The notes beneath the pieces were generated by a model. It made no database searches. It saw only the letters and a program-made list of their open reading frames with translations, and had not been told where the DNA came from. From Cudoniella acicularis (Eukaryota > Ascomycota > Leotiomycetes > Helotiales > Helotiaceae), in the NCBI GenBank assembly GCA_013054445.1, contig JAAMPI010000708.1:1-27682 (forward strand): a stretch of 27,682 bases of DNA. Direction: 5' to 3'. A program made the translations under genes and the position numbers. Shown one piece after another: positions 1-9,354 of the stretch (the stretch's first letter is position 1; each line of letters begins with the position of its first letter).

Positions 1-4
1 TAAG

Positions 5-88
5 CTATTCTAGTAATAGAGAGCTTATTCTAATTATTAGGGACCTATTTACTAGGAGTTGATATTCTTAATAGTATTACTAGAATAG
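5..88. repeat. 14-bp inverted repeat in AT-rich edge DNA
   Basis: The 14 bases at 5-18 (ctattctagtaata) are the exact reverse complement of 75-88, with a 56-base AT-rich spacer between them. The surrounding 120 bases are AT-rich, low in complexity and have no coding potential. This looks like the edge of a decayed repeat or transposon running in from outside the window; the element type cannot be told from what is visible. Confidence 0.5.
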
Positions 89-979
89 GACCTATCTTAA
101 AGGTATAAAAGGGTGACTACGAGTTTCAAGCTACTAGGGGGTAGTAAATAGAGGTAAGGCGAGGGTAAGAAAAGCAGCGAGGGGTCACATGCGCTGTAGC
201 TTGGCAAGTACGCAGAATAAGATGATTATTCTGGTTAAACAACTCTACCTATCTTCCCGTAATGTTGTATAATAAAAATCCAACCAGAACGATTAGTTAC
301 AAACATTACTCTAGATAATACTGCACATAGGAAGCGTTGAAACAGGTGCATATCTCTGCTTCATCTTCCATTCCGAACAACAGCATTGAGTTGCTGTACT
401 GTTTCTCCACACCTCATCACTGCATCAGAGCAAAAGAAACCTCCGGCATCTATTGCACAGTGCACTAGCTGACGTGTTCAGCACCTGGCCAAACCACTCA
501 CTCCTCTTTAGCTCTCCGGTACCAAAGCCGACCTTAGCTATCCTCGTCCAAACTATCGAATTTTGAAACCGCTCTATCGTTGGCCTTTCCGACTTCGCTT
601 AGCTACTCAGGAGGCGTGGCGGAGGACCTCTCCGGGAAGCATTTCAACACTCGGTGTACTTGTACGTACATGTATTTCTGCATCAAGCCATCCCGGTCGG
701 GCATACCGGCATGTAGGTGAAACATTTCAAAGATGGTGTTTTTAAAAGCGCCAGAAGTCACACAGTAGCAGAAAAATTCCCACGCTTAGCGTATTGTTGC
801 CGCATCATTCGGAAATCGAGTGGCGGACTTCAGAGCCACGTATGTTAGTCGGTAAAGCATGCACTGTATGCCGGCAATCAACACACACCTGCAAAGAAAC
901 AATTTTGGAAGTTCCACTTATCCTCACGGCTCGTCGGTTCTGCCCCCGGCCATTCAACTTTCACAGAATAAACTTCACA
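89..979. other. non-coding upstream stretch
   Basis: No recognisable gene. Short open frames at 563-745 and 794-979 have no family signature. The second runs in frame into the acyltransferase start at 980, but its residues do not resemble an acyltransferase N-terminus, so it is more likely leader or promoter sequence. No RNA gene was seen. Confidence 0.5.
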
Positions 980-2515
980 ATGAGTAGTACACCGCTACAT
1001 AATCTTGACCTCGGGGCAGCTCGATTTATCGAACTCCAACTCTCCTTAGTTCTCCACCAAGTCTTCGACATCCCAGCGCTGAAATCGGCGGCCTTGGCTT
1101 TGGTAGCGACATGGCCAGTCCTCAGCGACCAGATGAATTTCACTATGAGAAATGGCCTCTCTACAAGAAAGAAAAGATGGAAAGACTAACAAGTGGTTTG
1201 ATTTATAGAGAACAGAATTCATACCAAGTCCAGACCCCGAACTCCAGGGGATGTGGAAATCGAAAACCCTCGATAAAACACTAAAAGAAGCGCTTCCGTA
1301 CCTGCAAGATATAAGTACAACGCACCTGATCGACTCGACAGTGCTCAATCACCTCGTGTCTTTTGAAGAGAGCTGGAAAGATCAATTCTTTCCCCGAGCT
1401 TTAATAATTCATGTCGTTTCCCTGATTGATGCGTGTCTCATCCACTTTACTGTTCAACATCCATTTTGTGACGCAAACGGTATGTCTATGCTCACCTATC
1501 TCCGCATTGAAATTTACAAAAAAGCTGAGTTGTGTGTTCGACAGGTGTGTATCGGATAGCAAATGCATACTGTGCACTTCTAGACAGCAAGACTATACCA
1601 CCACTAGGTCCAAGGTCGCCACTAGAATTACGCGAGGAAACAGGAACAAATTCTATTTCATCACCTCTAGAGCCAGCTTCTGAACGACACAAAGCATTCT
1701 TCGCACACGGGTGGAGCTCTTTACTCACGGGGGGCTGGAGACAGCATAAAAACCAGTGGGGTAGTCATGGACCGAAGAGAGTTGAGAAGACTACCATGAT
1801 ACCTGATTTCGTCATCGACAGATTGGCAAAAGATGCAGAGGGGGAAGCAATCAGAGTCACTAGACATGACTTGCTTATGGCATGGATCCACAATGTTTGT
1901 ATTTGCCAACATCTCTTCCACATGAAACTGCTTGCTGATCATCATAATTATGGTCAGGCTACAATGCCAGATATATCCCAACTTACCAAAAACCAAGGAT
2001 CGGGACCGCCAAATTTCTCTTTCATCATGAATATCGCGAGATTACTGGAAAATGACCCGGAATTCCACAATCCGTGGCTCGTTATCACACTTCCAGATCT
2101 TGAGGCCTCGAGCCTGTCTGAACACTCTGCAATCCTCGCCGCTGCTAATCATATTCGTGCAGCGATTGTAGATGCGCGGAGACTTGAGCCAGTGAGGCAG
2201 ATTCTCCAGCAGCATGAGCATGTGCGAGACACGCCGATGGGACCGAGAGATTGGGGTTGTCGTGAACCGAATGTGGCAGTTAGTTCGTGGACTAATTTGG
2301 CGCTGTACGACTTGGAATTTGCTTCTGGGGAAGGACGAAGAAATAAGCCTGTGTTTGTACAGGTTGGTGTGAAAGTTTGCCCGATGCTGAAGTTGTCGGG
2401 GTTGTTTTTTGCGGATGGTATTTTGACCTGGAGAGGCAAGGATGGATTTTGGATTCAGGGCTGCTTAGATGAAGTGTCGTGGGCGAAAATGTGCGACTTT
2501 GAAATGTTTCAATGA
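980..2515 (+). CDS. BAHD-type fungal acyltransferase, 5' exon structure unresolved (possible pseudogene)
   Basis: Probably transfers an acyl group from acyl-CoA to a small-molecule alcohol or amine, as in the trichothecene O-acetyltransferase-like/BAHD group. The active-site HxxxD motif is seen as HPFCDANG (His codon at 1458), and a degenerate DFGWG-type region, YDLEFASGEG, follows SSWTNLA near the C-terminus. A clean GT-AG intron lies at 1480-1544: it splits the Gly codon after HPFCDAN and continues as GVYRIANAY. A second, stop-free 63-nt intron is possible at 1895-1957 (gtttgt to gtcag). The 5' part is the problem. The frame from 980 carries an acyltransferase-like ATWPVLS but stops at 1189, while the next coding frame opens only at 1209. 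An intron ending at 1208, with a ctaac branch site near 1186, could join them, but no good donor is visible; otherwise it is a frameshift. The end at 2515 is well defined. Substrate unknown. Confidence 0.6.
1480..1544 (+). other. intron in acyltransferase
   Basis: Begins gtatgt and ends acag. Removing it joins the HPFCDAN frame to GVYRIANAY in phase 1. The retained sequence would shift frame and stop at the tag at 1557. Confidence 0.75.
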
Positions 2516-3519
2516 CCCTGCTCACTTTTATTATACCTAATACAGAGGGTGAATGTTTCCGTTCTCGACTCGCGAATATAGAGGCACCTACTATCTAGGT
2601 AATTGTACTACTCAATTATTCATAGATATAAAGATATTTAGAAAGTCGATAGCCCTATTAAGCCTTTCGTCTCATCTGTACTCCAAAGGCTTAAATACCG
2701 TGCAAACCGACTCTCGCCAATCTATACGGTATATACACAGCGAGGAGCGTTGTGTTCAATAGCGCTAGGTTGGAAACCCCCTTTCCACTGGGAGATGGGC
2801 GATGGAAATAAACAGCCAAGTGACGGAGTACAGACTCTTCATGGATTGTAAAACGAGTATTAATCACATTCTGATAGAATAAAAAAAAAACTGAACAAAC
2901 ATATAAATACGAAGGCCGTAGGATAATGTCTTGCCTTGAATGCCTCGGGAATTGACGAGGTGAAGCACGTGATTCCCTAAAATTGGAGTTTTCAGACTAA
3001 GTGGGGTTCACAACAGCCCAGGCACTCAGCGTCTATTGGTCGATACCCAACTTGTTCCTGAATCGAAGCGCTTGCAACGTAAATCTGCATCAAATAAAAA
3101 GTAAGAAAATAAGAAAGCGGACAAACTGAGGTCGTCCGCGGAGTATATTAAACAGGATTCAGCTGCAGCTAGTGAGCCTGATATCCCCCCTGAAACATTC
3201 TCGCCTGTTTCCCCTGCCAATAAAAAGATGGCGACTAACCTCAATCCGTGCACCGCCTCTGCCTGCGCCGCCGACGGCGTCGAGCCAAGAGGTTTGTCAA
3301 ATTTCATACCCAGGCAGCTTCAAACTCCTAGGCAGGCAACGAGCGCATCCTCTTTATTGCCCCTCGTGTTGAACATCGTGTTAACATCCACTTGTTGCCA
3401 CCTCTTTCCCTTCCGACAAACGTGTAAAAACCTCCCTCTCTGCCAACCCGTCTTCGAACATTATCTCCTCAAACTACTATCTCCACCATACCAGTACTCA
3501 GTATATAAAAATCGCGAAA
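2516..3519. other. intergenic stretch, no gene recognised
   Basis: Mostly AT-rich with an A-run near 2880. Open frames on both strands (for example 3026-3307 minus and 3228-3791 plus) look like chance frames or shadows: composition is biased and no family is recognisable. The last 150 bases are C/T-rich and carry a TATA-like tatataaaa near 3500, so they probably serve as promoter and leader for the small frame at 3520. Confidence 0.4.
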
Positions 3520-3888
3520 ATGGTTCAACGCGCAACCCCCAACGAATCCCGCGCCTGGTCAGCGCTCCCCTCCAAAAACGAAATGGCCATCCGCCGCATC
3601 TCCTCCGTCTTCCTCATGGCCGGCCTCCTCACCGTGATCTACCCCTTCGCACCCTTCAGCTGGCTCGTCCCATCCGACGGCGTCGACATCCTCGATTCCT
3701 TCGTCTCCCCGCCCCTCTTCCTCGGCGCGTTATTCTTTCAATGGCGCATCGCGGGCGTCGTGGGGAATCTCGTTATAAGTGTTTTGGATAATTCTGTCGC
3801 TTTCCTCCTCCCAACTCCAATTATGCTCGCGAATCACACTCGCGTTCTCTGCAATCAATTTTCCTCGGGTCATCCATCTCCCTTCTGA
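3520..3888 (+). CDS. possible small membrane protein (hypothetical)
   Basis: An open frame of 122 residues starts with MVQRATPNESRAW right after a C/T-rich, TATA-containing leader. Two hydrophobic stretches, about residues 28-48 (SVFLMAGLLTVIYPFAPFSW) and 60-88, suggest two membrane passes. Third codon positions are strongly C-biased up to about 3770, as in an expressed fungal gene, and the bias then fades. The true coding end may therefore be an exon boundary near 3775 rather than the stop at 3888. A short frame starting at 3917 (MPRSTRPAGG) could be a following exon or gene, but I could not join them convincingly. I do not recognise the family. Confidence 0.4.
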   Translation: MVQRATPNESRAWSALPSKNEMAIRRISSVFLMAGLLTVIYPFAPFSWLVPSDGVDILDSFVSPPLFLGALFFQWRIAGVVGNLVISVLDNSVAFLLPTPIMLANHTRVLCNQFSSGHPSPF

Positions 3889-4645
3889 TTTGACGACCTC
3901 ACACCCACAACCCACGATGCCACGAAGCACACGGCCAGCTGGTGGTGCTCGCTCCCCGGGTGCAACAGGGGCTTCGGCTTATCGCGTTGTGAGTTCTATT
4001 TTCAGCCCGCGAAAGAAGTTTTGTTGCAATGCGCAGGTGTGTACATCGGCCGATCGTTTACCTCATGTCTTGCAGTCAGCCACCTACGTCGCCATACGAT
4101 GCGAAGGAAAGACGTGGGGAAACGAACCACTTTATTTGATCCAGCCTAACGTTACAATTTATTAAAGGTATTACTCTTTACGAGTTAAGCGCCAATCATC
4201 ATGGGGTTTCTAACTGCGGAGGAGGTTTTTGCTGCCTTATCGACGGTAGGGATCCCTTTACCTGCTACGTGTTTGCGTTTTCTAAGCTCTTCTCAAATGA
4301 GTTCCTCTCCTAATTCAAACCTCTTTTCCAGAGAGGAGGAAGAAGCACGATATAAAAAAGGGAGAAAAAAGCTGACTATGGTTTCTCTCCAAGGCTTAAA
4401 TCTCTCTCTCTGTCACATGCGTTTGAAGGCCTTAATTCTCAGTCGGACCATTTGGTAAAACCTCACATGTGAAGGTGGGATTTTACTCTTCAGGAACGGG
4501 TGAGGTAGAAAAATCTTCTGAGAGGAGCTTTCATTATATTTTTAGACCTATTCAACTATCTTTGCAATATAGACACGAACTCCGATCCCGGGGGAATATT
4601 CGTAAAGAAAAGACCATCGCAGGCGACAACGCAGGCTAGAGCGAT
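3889..4645. other. intergenic stretch with two weak small frames
   Basis: Frames at 3917-4165 (plus; contains a plausible gtgtgt to ttgcag intron just after 4035) and 4201-4458 (plus) have no recognisable domain. They may be exons of unknown small genes or chance. The last 180 bases are probably the 3' untranslated region of the P450 on the other strand. Confidence 0.35.
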
Positions 4646-6314
4646 TTATTTTGGAACCAAAGCAACTTTGACCCCTCTGCCACAAGACATCGTCAAAGAA
4701 AGATTTTCTTGCCATGGCGTCTCGTCTCTGTTCTCAATAGCTGAAAACTCTTGCAACAACCTCACGATTGTATAGCTCGCTTCTGTCAAGGCGAATTGCT
4801 GTCCAACACAAATTCGAGGACCTCCATTAAAAGGCAGATATCCCCACCCTGGCCTTAAACCTTCCTCAGGGGCCCATCTCTCAGGGCGAAATTCTAAAGC
4901 ATCAGGTCCGTAAATGTCCTTCCGGCGGTGCATGGAATAGACAGAGTAGGCGACTACCGTTCCTTTTGGGATCATGATTGGGGACTTGCCATCTGGCCCG
5001 CCTCCAAGTGGAATTGTAGTATCGCGGACGGCAAAGCGGCCATTAGCTGGGACAACAGGATAGAGCCGAAGCGCTGCGTTGATCAGTCAAAAATCAAATC
5101 TTATTGCGAGCCAAGTGCTCACCTTCGTTGAGGAAATATTTCAGATATTTGAGGTTGCGAAGAGTTTCGTAATTTGGCTTTTCGCCGTGAAGCTCATTGC
5201 TGATTTCAGCTTTGAGCTTATTGAAGATGTCTGGACGACGAGCAAGAAGGTGAAATGAGTGGCTTAGGAGACTGGCGGTTGTGTCCCGTCCTGCAAGAAG
5301 AATATTAAGGAGTTCGTCTCTCAGCCGTTTTGGATCCCGCGTCGAATTTAGCATTTCAGTTAAGAAAATATATCGCCACGGCTCCCCCGTACTATCAATT
5401 GATTTCTCAATATCATGAGGCTGGGCCTTTTCAAGCGCATCGGCAATGATTTTATCAACAAACACGTGGACGTCCCTGCAAGCCTGATCAAACTCTTTAT
5501 CGCGGAACAGGAAGGATAATTTTCCCAAACGGCTTCGTCTACCAAGTTTAGACTGTGCGAGATCGAACTGCTTGCCGAATTTCTCCTGCTCTGAGCCTTC
5601 TTTGCTGCTGAGGGAATTAACTGATGCTCCAAACAGAAATTCGGTTGCGGAGTCAAGTGTCAACTGGAAAAATAGCGTTTGAAGATCCACTGTCGAGCCA
5701 TCTTTGGGAATTTTGGAGATGAACTGGAGGATATGTGTTTCGAATGTGTCAAGATCGGCAACTTGAGCTCTGGTGAAATTTGGTCTAACTAGGGCCTAGT
5801 GCTCACGGTCAGTACTGATGCGTCACACAAAAATTCAATATAAATTACCCTTGAATGCTCCCATTGCACACCATCTACACCAACGTCAATATTAAGATGA
5901 ACATGGTGTAAGACGACTCATACCAGTTGTAAAAATACCCTGGCCCAATAAAGGACCAAACGATTCCTGACGCTGCCCGAGACCAAAGTCACGAAAATTT
6001 GTTGCAAGGACCGTCTTGACGTTCTCCATTTCAATGGTGTTGAAAAAGCGTTGGCCCATCATAGAGCCAGACCATGTGTTGCCGAAGTTTTCAAATCGCT
6101 TCCTGCTGACTTCTATGATTTTCTTGTCTTTGCTGGCTTGCATTTGGATTTTGAACAAATCATATCCGATTATGCGCTCTACTTGAGGTATGCGAACTTC
6201 CGATTTGCATCCATGTTTCCTCTTGAAGCGCACGATTGAGACGTAGCGGATCAGCCATCTGGTCGCGAAGGCCAACGCTAGAAGGCCTGCGACGATGGAT
6301 TTCAGGCCCACCAT
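4646..6314 (-). CDS. cytochrome P450, CYP52-like (fatty acid/alkane hydroxylase type)
   Basis: A heme monooxygenase of the microsomal CYP52-like group, whose known members omega-hydroxylate alkanes or fatty acids. My exons on the minus strand are 6314-5924, 5874-5849, 5795-5123 and 5073-4646, giving 505 residues, the usual length. An N-terminal membrane anchor ([16 protein letters not shown]) is followed by a basic stretch. Other signatures are WEHSRALVRPNF after the second exon junction, I-helix AGRDTT (about 307-312), ExxR as EALR (363-366), PERW (427-430) and the heme loop [11 protein letters not shown] with Cys about 452. The motif [15 protein letters not shown] is typical of CYP52 relatives. 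All key residues are present, so it should be functional. An upstream in-frame ATG at 6365 exists, but MVGLK gives the usual P450 anchor. Substrate cannot be read from sequence. Confidence 0.93.
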
Positions 6315-7107
6315 TGTCGTTGCCGTTGCTCTCACTCGAGGGAAAGACTTGAGGGCGAAAAGCAAGCGATTGTTTTCGAATCAACCAAGGGCATGGAAAA
6401 AACAAAAAAAAGGGGGATATAGCGTGCAGATGACGAGCTGAGGAGCTGAGGAGCTGAAAGGAAAGCTCAGAAGTAGGTCAGAAGACTCATAGGTGGGAGG
6501 AAGGAAGTATTCATAAGTTATGGACTGTCTCGCGGATTACGAGTCTCTTCCGAGTCTCCGAAATTCTGATTTGGTGTTCATGCCTGTATTGTCACTAGGA
6601 TGTTGATTTGCTGTCTTTGCCTGTCCTCCAGCCCTTGAGGATTTTGCCATAGCTCTTCACGCCGTGATTGGCTGTGGAGCGAGGGCGGTGAGTGCGGTGA
6701 GGGTGTTTTGCCTCGGCCGATATGGAGGGAAGTTCGTCCGTCTGGCAAATTGAACTCGGAACAACCGCAAGAGATCTTTTCAAATCGACAGCAAGAAATT
6801 GCCTTTGCCTCAGACTTGCTTGAGAAGGTGTCCTGCGATTAGCCACCACCTCGTCCATACCACATGCGCAAAGCACGCTGAGGCAAATGTGCCCAGAGGT
6901 AGATGCTTTCAACCCCCTCAACAGGCACAAATCAAGCAATGTAAGAACCAACTGCTCTTTTTCCGCCAAGCCTATCTTACTTTCCCATGTGGATGTGGAT
7001 CCAACTTTGTTACAAGTAACTACAGTCACGTGGTATTGAGTGTTTATTGGACTAGAACCCTTTCGGTTTGTTGTTAAAAAACGCAGAAAAATACCTGCGT
7101 ATATCTA
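6315..7107. other. P450 upstream region and gene-poor stretch
   Basis: No recognisable gene. The first 150 bases are probably the P450 promoter and leader. An 8-bp unit (gagctgag) is repeated about three times at 6435-6457. Small frames at 6595-7029 (minus) and 6799-7077 (plus) overlap on opposite strands and match no known family. Confidence 0.4.
6435..6457. repeat. short tandem repeat, 8-bp unit
   Basis: Two full copies of gagctgag and a partial third sit in the likely promoter of the P450 gene. Probably slippage-derived. Confidence 0.7.
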
Positions 7108-7527
7108 CTATCCCCCCCCCTGAATAATGGTTATTTTGCCACTTTGCTTGCCACTGTAATATCACCTTGTTGCACCCCACTTCTCTCTCCACCAGGCACC
7201 TGATTTCTGTCTAGAGTCGCCTAGAAAGGCAATACTGACACAATTGAAGCTATCCCTACGATTCGTTTTACCCTGTAATTATATACTTAAAATATATATA
7301 AATCCTATTCCTTTAATAGGATCCTTTAATAAAGGGAAGGTTTATTTACCCTTCTTTTCCAGAACTTTCCGACCGCCTAAAAATTAATGATACTTGTCTC
7401 CTATAGTACTCGCGAAAGAGGTGAAGAGGCAGGCAGTGGAACTATAAGTGGAGTGCTTTAGGTGGTGATAAAGTGGCAGCCAAAGTGGCAAAATAACAAC
7501 TATTCAGGGGGGGGAGGGGGGGGATAG
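7108..7527. mobile_element. MITE-like element A (420 bp, long terminal inverted repeats, TA duplication)
   Basis: The left end (ctatcccccccccTGAATA then GGTTATTTTGCCACTTT) is matched in inverted orientation by the right end (AAAGTGGCAAAATAAC then ATTCAGGGG..GGATAG). The similarity covers about 60 bases including the inner GCCACT..TATCACC block. The dinucleotide TA flanks both ends (7106-7107 and 7528-7529). There is no coding frame inside, so it is non-autonomous. TA duplication suggests mobilisation by a Tc1/mariner/pogo-class transposase encoded elsewhere; that is inference. Confidence 0.85.
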
Positions 7528-7592
7528 TAGGTAGATCATGGTGAAAATTCCTCATTTACGAATTTCTCAGTTATACGGCTTTATTATATGTA

Positions 7593-7857
7593 CTATCCTC
7601 CCCCCTTGAATAAAGGTTATTTTGCCACTTTGGTCGCCACTTTATCACCACCTGTTTACAGTCCACTTTTTGCGTGATCAGGTACCAGATTGAGGCTCTT
7701 ATAGCTAGCAGGCACGAATGAACGAGTATATTGACTGCGAAGCTCCCAAATTAGGAGGCAGTAGGAGCTGTGGTGGAGTTATAAGTGGAGTGAGAAGGAG
7801 TCTCGCAAAAGTGGCGACTAAAGTGGCAAAATAACCTTTATTCAAGGGGGGGGATAG
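7593..7857. mobile_element. MITE-like element B (265 bp), same family as element A
   Basis: Termini are ctatcctccccccTTGAATAAAGG at the left and CCTTTATTCAAGGGGGGGGATAG at the right, forming near-perfect inverted repeats that continue through TTATTTTGCCACTTT and GTCGCCACTTT. TA flanks both ends (7591-7592 and 7858-7859). Its ends and the subterminal ATAAGTGGAGTG word match element A, but the middle is shorter and different. It lies only 65 bp from element A. Non-coding. Confidence 0.87.
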
Positions 7858-9354
7858 TAATACTGTAGGTCTACAGCTCAGTAAACTTCTGAATCTTTGG
7901 TAAGCACTCTTCTGTCTAGAATTGTCTAGACTCTGAGGTACAAAGCTATCGGTACAACCTACTATACCTCCGTAGGTAACAGATTGAACCACATGTGGAT
8001 TGTTTCACTCCAGTGGATATCAAAGTGGAGTTCGATGAGGCGGTTTCAGCTCATGCGATTACCGTATCTTATCCTTATCGCAAGAATTTTCCATGCACGA
8101 CGACATGCATCTTCTGTCTTACCTGTCCCAAATCGTCAAAATCATGACGCAACTTGCAAGAACCTCTCCTCTCTCCTACAGCAAACCGGCTCCTTCTCGG
8201 ACTGAAATCTTTGTTGGCATTGTTGGCTTTGTTGCAGACCTCTCTTCAGTCTGTTCGGTGCTCAGCCACAACAGTGATGCTTTGACGGCGGCAACGCACG
8301 CCGGAGAGACGGTGCGGTGTTGTCTGCGGGAGGAGGGGCGCGATCTCGGAGCGTTGGCCATGGGTAATTCTTATTGGGATTCCGGCGATTGCAGCGCTTT
8401 GGAGGCGTCTGAACTTTCAGGAAGCGGAAGAATGGCGTCTTCCTCTTCCTCTTCCACACGGCGGCTTATGCAGGGGCATGATTGACACATGGACATGCCA
8501 CTTTGAACTTTGGATCTGATCCGATCGGTGCAAGGTGCAAGGTAAGTGACCCGAGGAGTCCACCGGCGTGGCGTGGCGCGAAATCCAGCATCCAGAATCC
8601 AGCAGTCACTCAGCAGAGGTGGGAGTATAACATCACCACCGCCGCGTGGGATTTGAGAGCGAAAGGACACACAGCACTGCGTTGTATTCTTACGTGAAAA
8701 CACAGGCCACACACCAACACACCAACACAGCACCGCGAGACTCGACTCGACTCTCGAGAGGCAGAGCAGAGCAGAACAGAACAGTACGGGCCGTTGGTGT
8801 TGGGACCCGGGAGGCTCTCAGACTTGGCACTTGCAAAACCCTTCTAAAAACCGCACGCAGAACCCCCACTACGTTCTCTAGCGCCCACATGCCGGGTCTA
8901 CTGTAGGCGGACGGGGCGAGAGAGCGATATCGAAGATTCACAGGAGGCTAAGGACCTAGGAACCTGCGAAACTTGCCCTGACAAGCCTGGAGCAGGAACC
9001 TGCCATCCTCGTCCTCGTCCTCGTCCTCTTCAGCCAGTCGACGGCAGACGACTCCTATCGCTGAGTCCCAGCATCGCCCGAATATAAAGTGGGCTTTTCT
9101 GGGCCTGGCGTGGGCGGCGACTGCTTATTACTGAGAAGGCAGAATTTGATTTGTGCAGCCAAACAAGAACCTTTGACAAAGACTCGTGAACAGTCCCTGA
9201 ATCAGCCATCAACGTCTTTTGCGGCTTGACTCGCGCTGTCCTCGTTCCACTCGACCTTAACACCGGAGCCTTTCGCTGTCGCTGAAAAAGCGTTTTGCAT
9301 TCTTGCTCACTTTTGCCTTATTTTTTACTTTGCCAAATGCTATAGCCCTTCATA
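7858..9354. other. gene-poor stretch and probable long leader/promoter of the arrestin gene
   Basis: No gene recognised. An open frame at 8093-8485 (plus) begins MHDDMHLLSYLSQIVKIM and ends in a Ser-rich tail; it has no family match and is overlapped by minus-strand frames. From about 8700 the sequence is rich in short CA-, GACTC- and CAGAG-type repeats and C/T tracts, as in fungal leaders. A perfect 6-bp hairpin (ctgtag-gt-ctacag) is at 7863-7876. Confidence 0.4.
9006..9028. repeat. microsatellite (TCCTCG)n
   Basis: Nearly four copies of a 6-bp tcctcg unit lie about 330 bases upstream of the arrestin start codon, probably in its leader or promoter. Confidence 0.8.

Noticed and set aside
794..979. 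N-terminal extension of the acyltransferase
   Set aside because: The residues, including several Cys, do not resemble the family and lie in an upstream non-coding context.
980..6314. Acyltransferase plus P450 as a secondary-metabolite cluster
   Set aside because: There is no synthase, transporter or regulator nearby, and the P450 is CYP52-like, better fitting lipid oxidation; two genes are not enough.
6595..7077. Overlapping opposite-strand frames upstream of the MITEs
   Set aside because: Neither shows a family signature or splice-supported structure.
8093..8485. Open frame of 130 residues as a gene
   Set aside because: No domain, overlapped by other frames on the opposite strand, and located in a gene-poor leader-like region.
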